Shown piece by piece: positions 6,460 through 14,201 of a stretch of DNA of 19,333 nucleotides. Within the stretch, counting starts at the first letter, position 1; each line of letters starts with the position of its first letter. This DNA is from AP-16 sp036395835. Lineage in GTDB: Bacteria > Pseudomonadota > Alphaproteobacteria > Rhizobiales > Xanthobacteraceae. Location of the stretch: assembly GCA_036395835.1 (NCBI GenBank), contig DASWCW010000049.1:1-19333 (forward strand), given 5' to 3'. The notes under the pieces were generated by a model. The model made no database searches and had not been told where the DNA came from. It worked only from the letters and a program-made list of their open reading frames with translations. A program made the translations under genes and the position numbers.

Positions 6460-8004
6460 ATGTTCCCGTTACGCCTGATCGCTTGTGGCGTCCTCGCCAT
6501 GCCCCTGTTGCTTTCTCCTGTCCGGACACTGGCCGAAGAGTCCGTGCCGACGCAGACGGATCACGAGCACCATGACCATCACGAGCACGCGGCGCCTGCG
6601 CCCGCGCAGATCGACCATGAACACCATGGGCAGCATGAGCATCCCGCGCCAGGATCATCCAAGCCCGAAACACCGGCGGAAAAGCCCAGGAAACCGTCCG
6701 CTACGCCCCATGCCGGCCGCAAGAAGCCGGCCGCCACGACCCACGCGCATCACAACAAGCCGACCGACATGGAGCACGGCGGCACGCATGATGTCCACCA
6801 AGGTCATCAGACAATGGAAATGCAGGGTTTCCTCGGCCCGTACCCGATGAGCCGCGAGGGATCGGGAACGAGCTGGCTGCCGGACAGCACGCCGCACGAG
6901 GGCGTGCACCAGACCTACGGCGACTGGATGCTGATGGAGCACGCGCTCGTCAATGCGGTCTACGACCATCAGGGCGGCCCGCGCGGCGGCGACAAGGCTT
7001 TTGTCGGCGGCATGATCATGGGGATGGCGCAGCGAACGCTGGGCGACGACACGCTCGGACTCAAGGTGATGCTATCTCCCGACCCATTCATGGGACCGAG
7101 CGGCTATCCGCTGTTGCTGGCGACCGGCGAGACCGCCGACGGCAGAACGCCGCTGATCGATCGCCAGCACCCGCACGATCTGTTCATGGAGCTTTCCGGC
7201 TCCTACAGCCATAAGCTTTCGCCGAATTCGAGCGTGTTCGTCTATGCCGGTTTGCCCGGCGACCCGGCGCTGGGCCCGACCGCGTTCATGCACCGCACCA
7301 GCGGCATGGACATTCCGGAAGCGCCGATCACCCACCATTGGCTCGACAGCACGCACATCACCTTCGGCGTGGTGACCGTGGGAGCCGTATGGGACACCTG
7401 GAAAATCGAAGCATCCGCGTTCCGCGGCCGCGAGCCGGACCAGCATCGCTTCGACATCGAGGAGCCGCGGCTCGACAGCGTCTCGGCGCGCCTCTCCTGG
7501 AATCCTTTTCGCGAGCTCTCGCTGCAGGTGTCCGGGGGACGCCTGCATTCCCCGGAGCAGCTGTCGCCCGAGGTCGACGAGGATCGCGTGACCGCGTCCG
7601 CAACCTACACCCGGATGCTCGGCGACGACACGTTGTGGAGCAGCACCTTCGCCTGGGGTCGCAAAATGAACCGCCCCGGCAACACGCTCGACGGATTTCT
7701 CCTCGAAAGCGAGCTGATCTTCAAGCAAACCTACACCCTGTTCATGCGGGTCGAGCGCGTTGCCGAAGACGAATTGCTGGAGAGGGCATCGGGACCGGTC
7801 GAAATCGGTCCGCTTGCGCCGATGCCGATCTTCACCGTGAACAAAATATCGCTTGGCGGGATCTACGACTTTCCGGTCGCCGAACATCTCAAGTTCGGCA
7901 TCGGCGCTTTAGTCAGCAAGTACGGGCTTCCGGGCGCGCTCAAACCCCTCTACGGCGGCGAACCGACCAGCTTCATGGTGTTCTTTCGCTTGAAGCTCTC
8001 GTGA
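6460..8004 (+). CDS. Outer-membrane protein with His-rich N-terminal extension
   Basis: This is a 514-residue predicted outer-membrane protein of unknown function. A signal peptide ends near residue 24 (RTLA-EE). Residues about 34-115 are low-complexity and dense in His, Pro and Lys, with many HEHH/HDHH-like clusters that look like a metal-binding arm. From about 150 the protein shows alternating polar/hydrophobic strands and ends in FMVFFRLKLS, typical of a beta-barrel or barrel-like envelope protein. The segment GDWMLMEHALVNAVYDHQGG also carries His and Met. The ATG at 6460 is chosen because AGAGGA lies about six bases upstream and the signal follows at once; an open frame extends back to 6229 without support. 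Copper-cluster neighbours point to envelope copper handling, analogous to but not clearly homologous with CopB/PcoB. Confidence 0.82.
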   Translation: MFPLRLIACGVLAMPLLLSPVRTLAEESVPTQTDHEHHDHHEHAAPAPAQIDHEHHGQHEHPAPGSSKPETPAEKPRKPSATPHAGRKKPAATTHAHHNKPTDMEHGGTHDVHQGHQTMEMQGFLGPYPMSREGSGTSWLPDSTPHEGVHQTYGDWMLMEHALVNAVYDHQGGPRGGDKAFVGGMIMGMAQRTLGDDTLGLKVMLSPDPFMGPSGYPLLLATGETADGRTPLIDRQHPHDLFMELSGSYSHKLSPNSSVFVYAGLPGDPALGPTAFMHRTSGMDIPEAPITHHWLDSTHITFGVVTVGAVWDTWKIEASAFRGREPDQHRFDIEEPRLDSVSARLSWNPFRELSLQVSGGRLHSPEQLSPEVDEDRVTASATYTRMLGDDTLWSSTFAWGRKMNRPGNTLDGFLLESELIFKQTYTLFMRVERVAEDELLERASGPVEIGPLAPMPIFTVNKISLGGIYDFPVAEHLKFGIGALVSKYGLPGALKPLYGGEPTSFMVFFRLKLS

Positions 8005-8051
8005 GCGACGCACAGCTCACCGCTTGCTTGCCCGCCACAGGAGCTTTCAAA

Positions 8052-8603
8052 ATGAAATTCGTGTCAGGTTTCCTTGCTGCCTACCTATTGGCCATCGTCG
8101 GGGGTGCCGCGCTGATCTACAGCGGCGCGTACAACGTCGCCGCGGATAAGGATCACACCGGGATGGTAAAATGGATTCTCGGCACCGCCATGTCGAATTC
8201 CGTGAAAGCCCATGCCGGTGGGACGATGCCGCCGGCGGGCTTCGACGCGGAGGATCATGTGCGAGAGGGATTTCGCCTGTTCGATGAAATGTGCGTGCAA
8301 TGTCACGGCGCTCCGGGAAAGCAGCCCGGCGAAGTGGGGCAGGGGCTTCGACCGCAGTCGCCCGAACTTTCCGAAGTGGCTCACCGGTGGACACCGCCAC
8401 AGCTCTTTTGGATCCTGAAGCACGGCATCATCGCCACCGGGATGTCCGCATTCGGGAGCACCCACACCGAGGGCCAGCTTTGGGATCTGGTGGCTTTTGT
8501 GCAGAGATTGCCCAGCCTCAGTCCCGAACAGTACAGAGCCTTCGCGCAAGACACCGGTGCACCGCATGAGCATGGCCCACATGAGCGTCAGCACCGGCAT
8601 TGA
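8052..8603 (+). CDS. Membrane-anchored cytochrome c with His-rich tail
   Basis: This is a 183-residue monoheme cytochrome c. A single hydrophobic segment at residues 3-25 has no clear cleavage site and probably anchors it in the inner membrane. The heme site is CVQCH (81-85) and the likely sixth ligand is Met131 in ATGMSAFG. The domain ends near residue 155. The tail contains HEHGPHERQHRH, a possible metal-binding extension that echoes the His-rich arm of the preceding protein. AGGAG (8039-8043) is eight bases before the ATG. It lies 47 bases after the outer-membrane protein stop on the same strand, so the two are probably one operon. It may carry electrons between periplasmic copper chemistry and the respiratory chain; the partner is unknown. 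Confidence 0.88.
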   Translation: MKFVSGFLAAYLLAIVGGAALIYSGAYNVAADKDHTGMVKWILGTAMSNSVKAHAGGTMPPAGFDAEDHVREGFRLFDEMCVQCHGAPGKQPGEVGQGLRPQSPELSEVAHRWTPPQLFWILKHGIIATGMSAFGSTHTEGQLWDLVAFVQRLPSLSPEQYRAFAQDTGAPHEHGPHERQHRH

Positions 8604-8762
8604 GGATCGCAATCCTTGAATGGAACGTGTGCTGGCCGCCCGAAGCCGACCAGCGTTAACCGTACGATCGTTGCCCGGCGGGCGGAGTGGTGAGGCTCAC
8701 GGCTTCCGTTGGATTGACTTCGCGTTTATGAATCCTCGGAAACCCGCAGGGAGGACGCGCCA

Positions 8763-9221
8763 ATGCCGGAGATCAAGACCGAGTTTCTGTTCAAGGTCAC
8801 GCTCGAAGTGCCGCCGCTGCTCGATCTCGGCGAGACCTGTTACGGCCGGCGGCGGATCGCGCGCATCGCCGGCGGCAGTTTCGAGGGGCCGAAGCTCAAG
8901 GGTGAGGTGCTGCCGGGCGGCGGCGATTGGCTCCTGCTGCGCCGTGACGGCGTGCTGCAGCTCGATGTCAGGCTGACCATGCAAACGCACGACCAGCAGC
9001 TCATCTACATGACCTACCGGGGTTACCGGCATGGCCCGCAGGAAGTGATCGACCGGCTCAATCGCGGCGAGGCCGTCGATCCGAGCCTGTATTATTTCCG
9101 CGTCACGCCGTATTTCGAGACGGGCGCCAAGAGCTACGAGTGGATGAACAAGATCTGCTCGGTCGCGACCGGCTCCCGCACGGCAAGCGGACCGACCTAC
9201 CACGTGTTCCAGGTGCTGTGA
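8763..9221 (+). CDS. DUF3237 family protein
   Basis: This 152-residue cytosolic protein matches the DUF3237 pattern: an N-terminal FKVTLEVPPLLDLG-type strand, a central GGSFEGPKLKGEVLPGGGDW segment, then a YMTYRGYRHGP stretch and a C-terminal YYFRVTPYFETGA motif. The family forms small beta-barrels of unknown function, often beside catabolic or CoA-ester genes. AGGGAGGA (8748-8755) is well placed before the ATG. The gene stands alone on the plus strand, 159 bases after the cytochrome gene, and is convergent with the amidase across a palindromic repeat. I see no catalytic motif. Whether it belongs with the copper genes or the catabolic genes is open; its family company elsewhere favours the latter. 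Confidence 0.88.
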   Translation: MPEIKTEFLFKVTLEVPPLLDLGETCYGRRRIARIAGGSFEGPKLKGEVLPGGGDWLLLRRDGVLQLDVRLTMQTHDQQLIYMTYRGYRHGPQEVIDRLNRGEAVDPSLYYFRVTPYFETGAKSYEWMNKICSVATGSRTASGPTYHVFQVL

Positions 9222-9238
9222 TGCTCACGCGGTGAGTT

Positions 9239-9345
9239 GTCATGGCCCGCGCAGGCGGGCCACCCGGTATTCCGCGGCGGACGAATCCACCGGCGCACCA
9301 ATTCTTCCGAGACCACTGGGTCGCCCGGACAAGCCGGGCGATGAC
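9239..9345. repeat. Palindromic intergenic repeat with two stems
   Basis: The element is bounded by GTCAT and ATGAC. It contains two perfect hairpins: GGCCCGC / GCGGGCC (9244-9261) and TCGCCCGG / CCGGGCGA (9321-9341). It fills the gap between the convergent DUF3237 and amidase genes, where it could end transcription from both sides. Its style matches the dispersed GTCAT...ATGAC repeats common in Bradyrhizobium-type genomes; copy number cannot be judged here. Confidence 0.7.
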
Positions 9346-9373
9346 AGCGTCCTGAATACCGCAAGCAGCAGCC

Positions 9374-10585
9374 TCAGCCCTGCCGGCCGCAGTGGCGCGA
9401 CAGGCGGACCGCGAGATCGAGCAAGATTTCGTCTCCGCCGGCCCAACCGATGAATGAAAGTCCGACCGGACAGCCGGAGACGGCGCCGATCGGGATCGTC
9501 ACCTGCGGCAGCCCGCTCAGTCCCGCGATGCAGGTCAGCCGCATGACGTTGGCGCGGAAGGGTTCGAGCGCGTCCACCGGCACATCGGTGCGCGGCGCAA
9601 TGCCCGGCGTGGTCGGAAGCGCCAGAACGGTGCCGGGCTTCGCCAATCTGCGGATTTGATCCCGCGCCCGCGCCCTGAGCTTGCGCGCCTCCTCGGCATC
9701 GCGTTGCGACACTTTGGCGGCGAAGGCGAGGCGCTCGCGAACGCCCGGGCCGAGCCGCGGCCGCCGCCGCTCGATGAATTCGCCGTAAATGCCCCAGATC
9801 TCGAAACCCTGGATCACACGGAAGCACTCGCGCCAGGGATCGAGCCCCTCGGGCGCCACGCGAGCCTGCTTGGGCGCCGGCAAATCGCTGGCGACGGCGG
9901 CGAGCGCCGAGCGCAGCAGGGCCCCGGCCGGCGCATCGACCTGCTCGAACGCATCCTCGAGCACGATCAGCGCTTCGATCTTGGCCGGATGCGACGTGCC
10001 CTCGAGCAGCGCCTGGCCGACCCGGCGAAACACCCCCGGTGCGTTGGCGAGCCAGCCGGCGACGTCGAAGGAGGGCGCCATCGCCATGGCGCCCGATAGA
10101 TGCACGCGCCCATGGGTCGGACGAATACCGTAGACGCCGCAAAAGCTCGCCGGCACGCGCACGGAGCCGCCGGTGTCGCTGCCGAGCGCGAAATCGCAGG
10201 CGCCGGCCGCGGTTGCGGCGGCCGATCCGCTCGATGAGCCGCCCGGCAGGCGACCCGGCGCGCGCGGGTTCACCGGGGTGCCGTAATGCGCATTGGCGCC
10301 GGTCACGCTGAAGAAAAACTCGTCGCAGATGGTCTTGCCGATGAGGGTTGCGCCGGCGTCGAGAACCCGGCGCACCGCGGCGGCCGACGAATTGGCCTCG
10401 CTCGCGGCCGCGAGCCAGTCCGGGCTGCCGCCGCCGGTGCGATAGCCCGCGATGTCGTACATGTCCTTGACCGCGCAGGTGAGCCCGGCGAGCGGCCCGG
10501 TTGCGGCGCCCGCGATGGGGGCCTGAAGATCATGCGGCACGAAGGCCGAGAGGGAGTGCGAAGAAAGCGGCATGATCGCGCTCAA
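9374..10585 (-). CDS. Amidase-signature family amidase
   Basis: This 403-residue hydrolase of the amidase signature family cleaves a carboxamide to acid and ammonia. The Ser-cisSer-Lys triad is complete: Lys40 in CAVKDM, Ser117 in GGSSSGS and nucleophile Ser141 in SDTGGSVRVP. The block PVNPRAPGRLPGGSSSGS followed by DTGGSVRVPASFCG, and the short total length, resemble the AMI1/indole-acetamide-hydrolase-like branch rather than GatA, which is longer. The natural substrate is not determinable. The start is a TTG at 10585 whose TTGA overlaps the TGA of the upstream deacetylase-like gene, indicating coupled translation. An ATG four codons further (10573) is the alternative. The pairing suggests the two enzymes act on one substrate. 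Confidence 0.9.
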   Translation of the reverse strand: MSAIMPLSSHSLSAFVPHDLQAPIAGAATGPLAGLTCAVKDMYDIAGYRTGGGSPDWLAAASEANSSAAAVRRVLDAGATLIGKTICDEFFFSVTGANAHYGTPVNPRAPGRLPGGSSSGSAAATAAGACDFALGSDTGGSVRVPASFCGVYGIRPTHGRVHLSGAMAMAPSFDVAGWLANAPGVFRRVGQALLEGTSHPAKIEALIVLEDAFEQVDAPAGALLRSALAAVASDLPAPKQARVAPEGLDPWRECFRVIQGFEIWGIYGEFIERRRPRLGPGVRERLAFAAKVSQRDAEEARKLRARARDQIRRLAKPGTVLALPTTPGIAPRTDVPVDALEPFRANVMRLTCIAGLSGLPQVTIPIGAVSGCPVGLSFIGWAGGDEILLDLAVRLSRHCGRQG

Positions 10586-11460
10586 GCTCGCTGTTGCTGC
10601 TGGGCCAAATACCAGTCGAGAATTTTCGCGCCGTTCCAGGCGACCACGGCGTCATGCTCGAGAATGGCTTCGAGCGTGCGCTCGACGTGCGCGATCCGGT
10701 GCGGCACGCCGGAGAGATACGGATGCATGGCGATCGCCATGATTTTCGCGCGCTCGGCGGATTCTCCGTAGAGGACCCGGAACTGATCGAGCGCGCGGGC
10801 ATATACCATGTCGGAAGGATGATGCTGCAGGGCCATCAGCACGATATCGTGGATCTCGAAATTGTAGGGAAGCGCGACGACCGGCCCGTGCGCGGTCTTG
10901 AGCGTCACGGGTTCGTCGTCGAGCACCCAATCGCCGATATATTCGATTCCGGCTTCGGCCAAATGATCGAGCGTATCGAAGGTCTGGGTGAGCCCCGGGC
11001 CGAACCAGCCGCGCGGGCGCTTGCCCGAAAACTTCTCGATCAGGTCCACCGATTTGCGGATCACCGCGCGCTGGTCGTCGAGCTTGTGCATTGGCACCTG
11101 GTCATAGCTGTGGGCATTGAGCTCCCAGCCGGCCTCGATGCAGGCCTTCACGACTTGCGGATAGGTTTCGCAGACCTTGGCGTTGAGCGTCACGGTCGGC
11201 GTTGCTCCGAGCCGCTGCAGCAGTTTTTTGAGCCGCCAAAATCCGACCCGCATGCCGTATTCGTGCCAGCTCCAGTTGGGAAGATCGGGCAGCAGCGGCT
11301 GACCTTGCGGCGGCGAGATCACCATGCGGGCCATCGGCCGCGCGAGATCCCATTCCTCGAGCGCCAGCACCGGCCACAGCACCAGTCGCACGCCGTCCGG
11401 TAATCGCAGCGGCGGCCTCGCTTCGATCGGCGAATACTCGAGACGTTCGCGCGGATGCAT
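10582..11460 (-). CDS. Polysaccharide-deacetylase-fold protein (PuuE/allantoinase-like)
   Basis: This 292-residue protein has the NodB/polysaccharide deacetylase fold. The first motif, TFDDG in metal-dependent members, reads TLNAKV at about 94-99, so the usual metal-binding Asp pair is missing. The second motif survives as NAHSYDQ. This pattern, with the N-terminal WSWHEYGMRVGFWRLKKLL block, is that of the cytosolic branch that includes the metal-independent allantoinase PuuE, rather than cell-wall deacetylases. No signal peptide is present. AGGAGA (11468-11473) precedes the ATG. It lies 24 bases after the CoA ligase gene and overlaps the amidase by four bases. A C-N bond hydrolase followed by an amidase suggests stepwise opening of a cyclic or acylated nitrogen compound; the substrate is unknown. 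Confidence 0.82.
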   Translation of the reverse strand: MHPRERLEYSPIEARPPLRLPDGVRLVLWPVLALEEWDLARPMARMVISPPQGQPLLPDLPNWSWHEYGMRVGFWRLKKLLQRLGATPTVTLNAKVCETYPQVVKACIEAGWELNAHSYDQVPMHKLDDQRAVIRKSVDLIEKFSGKRPRGWFGPGLTQTFDTLDHLAEAGIEYIGDWVLDDEPVTLKTAHGPVVALPYNFEIHDIVLMALQHHPSDMVYARALDQFRVLYGESAERAKIMAIAMHPYLSGVPHRIAHVERTLEAILEHDAVVAWNGAKILDWYLAQQQQRA

Positions 11461-11484
11461 GGCGAGCTCTCCTGTTGCGACTCG

Positions 11485-13054
11485 TCAGTGCACCTGGCGG
11501 TCCTGATCGCCCCAATAGGGCTTGCGCAGCTCGCGCTTGAGGATTTTCCCGGACGGATTGCGGGGCAGCGCGTCGACGAAATCGATCGAGCTCGGCAGCT
11601 TGAAGCCCGCAATGCGCGCCCGCGCGAACTCGATCAATTCCTGTACGGACACTGCGGCGCCCGGCTTCCTCACGACCACCGCCTTGACCGCTTCGCCCCA
11701 TTTCGCGTCGGGCACGCCGATCACCGCCACGTCGGCAATCGCCGGATGTCCGAACAGCGCGTTCTCGACCTCGGCCGGATAGATATTCTCACCGCCGGAA
11801 ATGATCATGTCTTTGACGCGGTCGTAAATGTAGAGATAGCCGTCGCGGTCCATATAGCCGGCGTCCCCGGTGTGGAACCAGCCGTCGCGGATCGCGGCTT
11901 GCGTCGCTTCCGGCAGGTTCCAGTAGCCCAGCATGATCTGTGGGGTGCGGCAGACCACTTCGCCGACCTCACCCGGCGCAAGCTCGCGCCCCATGGCATC
12001 GAAAATCCTGATCTCCACGCTGGCCATCGGCTTGCCGCAGGATTTGAGCCGCTCGGTCGCATCTTCGCTGTGGTCCTCGGGCGGCAGGTAGGTGATGGCG
12101 CCGGTGGTCTCGGTCAGTCCATAGACTTGCGCGAATTCGCAGCCGAACGTTTTCAGCGCATTGCGCAGCAGCTCGATCGGCGCCGGCGAAGCCCCATAGG
12201 CGATCAGCTCGAGCGAGGAAAAATCCGTGTTCGCGCATTGCGGCGCCTGGAGCAGGAACAGGATCATGGCGGGCACGAAGAACGCCTTGGTGACGCCGAA
12301 CTCGGCGATCAGCTGCAGGATCGCGGGCGGGTCGAACTCGCGCGCCAGGACGTTCTGCGCGCCGGCATAGAGGCCGACCAGCGCCCAGCCGCTGCCGCCG
12401 ATATGAAAACAGCGGCATGCAGACGAGACTGACGTCGCCCTCGTGCCAGCGGCCGAACTGCCGCAGCGCGCCGGGCAACAGCGTGAGCAGGTTGGCGTGG
12501 CTGAGCTGCGCGCCCTTGGGATGACCGGTGGTCCCGCTGGTGTACATCTGAACCGCGCAGTCGCTCGCGAGGATCGGCAAGCCCGGATCCGCCGCGGACG
12601 CACGCGCCGACCAGGCCGTATAATCGGCCCATTGGGGATGCTTGCCGTCGAGCGCGATGATCGCCCGCGCATGCTTTAGGTCGTGCGCGATCTTTTCGAC
12701 CGCGCCGTAGAAATCGGCGCCGACGAACAGCAGCTCGGCCTGCGCGTCGTTCACCACGAAGGCGATCTCCGGCGGGGCGAGCCGAAAGTTGATCGGCACC
12801 AGCACCGCATTGGCCTTGGCGGCCCCGAACCAAAGCTCGAAGAACGCCGGGCCGTTCTTGGCCAGGACCGCGATGCGCGCTTGCGGTCGGATGCCGGCGG
12901 CGATCAGCGCGTTGGCAACCTGGTTGGCGCGCCGATTGAGATCCCTGTAGGTAATCTTTCGCCCCTCGAAATGGATGGCGATGGCCTCGGGGCGCGCCAT
13001 GGCATGGCGACGGACGATGTCGGCGACCGTCGGCACGCCGGCAATTTCCAGCAC
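11485..13054 (-). pseudogene. Acyl-CoA synthetase (AMP-binding), single-base frameshift
   Basis: This is a fatty-acid/aryl-CoA ligase of the ANL superfamily split over two frames. The N-terminal frame starts with GTG at 13054 behind GGGAGGA (13061-13067) and carries the P-loop YTSGTTGHPKG (171-181). It runs to Phe216 and then reads into unrelated sequence. The remainder, beginning HIGGSGWALVGLYAG, continues in the other frame to 11485 with YGLTETTG, the GWFHTGDAGYMD hinge and the PRNPSGKILKREL catalytic Lys motif. Removing one A from the run at 12406-12409 restores a 522-residue enzyme, the normal family length. No other lesion is seen. It may be a recent null mutation, a homopolymer sequencing error or slippage. 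It probably activated an acid for the neighbouring beta-oxidation-like enzymes. Confidence 0.88.
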
Positions 13055-13060
13055 GATCGT

Positions 13061-13067
13061 TCCTCCC
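13061..13067 (-). promoter_or_regulatory. Ribosome binding site fixing the GTG start of the CoA ligase
   Basis: GGGAGGA on the minus strand lies six bases before the GTG at 13054. It decides this start over an open frame that runs back to 13177 through a repeat element. Confidence 0.75.
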
Positions 13068-13119
13068 AAATTTTGCGGCAGTCTAGGTCGGCAGTCGGCA
13101 AATGGAAACGCTCGCTTTT

Positions 13120-13222
13120 CCCTCCCCGGAGGGGAGGGTCGCGCGCGAAGCGCGGGTGTGATGTTATGGGACCCCACCCGGCTCGCGTCGACGACGCGAG
13201 CCGACCTCCCCTAAAGGGAGGT
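13120..13222. repeat. Multi-stem palindromic intergenic repeat
   Basis: Three perfect stems occur in order: CCCTCCCC / GGGGAGGG (13120-13138), CGGCTCGCGTC / GACGCGAGCCG (13179-13203) and ACCTCCC / GGGAGGT (13204-13222). The outer stems also pair with each other in part (CCTCCCC with GGGAGG). Such CCTCCCC...GGGGAGG elements with an internal GACCCCACCCGGCTCGCG segment are dispersed in Bradyrhizobium/Rhodopseudomonas-type genomes. It lies between the crotonase stop and the CoA ligase start and may modulate read-through between them. Confidence 0.75.
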
Positions 13223-13236
13223 AAAGCGCGCGCGCA

Positions 13237-14034
13237 TCACCTGCCCGAAAACACCGGCTTGCGCTTGTCGCGGAAGGCGGCGACGGCTTCCTGGTGGTCG
13301 GCCGTCGCGTTCGACATCATCTCGTAGGCGACGCCGGCATCGAAATGCGCCTGGAACAGCGCTTTCAGCGGCAAGTTCGTCACCACCTTGGTCCATTGCA
13401 GCGCCTTGCGGGGGAGCGCCGCGAGCCGCTCCGCGAGGCCGTACACGGCCACGTCAAGCTCGGCCTCCGGTACCACGCGCGTGATCAGGCCGAGGCGCTC
13501 GGCCTCGGCGGCGGTCATCATCTCTCCGGTGAAGAGGTAATGCCGCGCCTTGGCGTAGCCGACGAGCTGCGGCCAGATCAGCGCGCCGCCGTCTCCGGCC
13601 ACGAGCCCCACCGGCACATGCGGATCGCCGATCTTGGCGTTTTCCTGCGCGATGACGATGTCGCACAGCAACGCGAGCGAAGCGCCGAGCCCGGTGGCGT
13701 GGCCGTTGAGCCGGCAGAGGAGCGGCTTGTCGAGATCGAGCTGGCCGAACACGATCTCCTTCGCCTGGCGCGCGGTCTCCTCGAACAAGGCCGGATCGTC
13801 GATCGCCGCCTGCATCCAGCCGATGTCGCCGCCGGCGCAGAACGCGCGGCCGCGGCCGGTCAGGACCACGACATCCGCCTCCGCATCGTGCCGGACATCG
13901 GTGAAGATGCGGGCGAGCTCGGCGTGCAACTCGGCATTCACCGCATTGAGCGCGTCCGGCCGGTCGAGCGTGAGCATGAGGATGCGCCCGCGGCGCTCGA
14001 TGGAAATGGTCCGATACGTCTCATAGCCGGTCAT
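13237..14034 (-). CDS. Enoyl-CoA hydratase/isomerase family (crotonase) protein
   Basis: This 265-residue crotonase-fold enzyme acts on an acyl-CoA. The oxyanion-hole motifs are intact: GRGRAFCAGGDI (61-71) and NGHATGLGASLALLCDI (110-126). However, the two glutamates that catalyse water addition in classical enoyl-CoA hydratase are replaced: Ser119 stands at the first position (GLGAS for GGGxE) and His139 at the second (GDPHV for xxPE). The stretch GDPHVPVGLVAGDGG is regular enough to be a subfamily signature rather than decay. The reaction is therefore probably not a simple hydration and cannot be named. GGGAG lies seven bases before the ATG. It heads a minus-strand run with the CoA ligase, deacetylase-fold and amidase genes, and is divergent from the SDR of the Atu-like operon across a 167-base gap. 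Confidence 0.88.
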   Translation of the reverse strand: MTGYETYRTISIERRGRILMLTLDRPDALNAVNAELHAELARIFTDVRHDAEADVVVLTGRGRAFCAGGDIGWMQAAIDDPALFEETARQAKEIVFGQLDLDKPLLCRLNGHATGLGASLALLCDIVIAQENAKIGDPHVPVGLVAGDGGALIWPQLVGYAKARHYLFTGEMMTAAEAERLGLITRVVPEAELDVAVYGLAERLAALPRKALQWTKVVTNLPLKALFQAHFDAGVAYEMMSNATADHQEAVAAFRDKRKPVFSGR

Positions 14035-14189
14035 GGCGCGCTCCCGCGATGATTCGACAGCCGTTATGGTTGATATCCGGCCTTCGGCGACCGCAGTTGC
14101 AGCTTGCGCCCGCGCGGTTCATGTTGAGACTACGTAAAAGCGAGCATTCTGCCCATCTGCAACGGGCCGCGACAAGGAACAGCTTGCGT

Positions 14190-14196
14190 GGGGAGG
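14190..14196 (+). promoter_or_regulatory. Ribosome binding site fixing the GTG start of the SDR
   Basis: GGGGAGG lies five bases before the GTG at 14202. It decides this start over an in-frame ATG at 14049, whose product would carry 51 extra residues without SDR character. Confidence 0.75.
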
Positions 14197-14201
14197 ATCG
14201 A

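Noticed and set aside
7072..7887. Minus-strand frame of 271 codons antisense to the outer-membrane protein
   Set aside because: Composition is that of a GC-rich shadow, and the plus frame has a signal peptide, ribosome site and barrel-like strands.
8714..8742. TTGACT as a -35 box for the DUF3237 gene
   Set aside because: No acceptable -10 box occurs 16-18 bases downstream.
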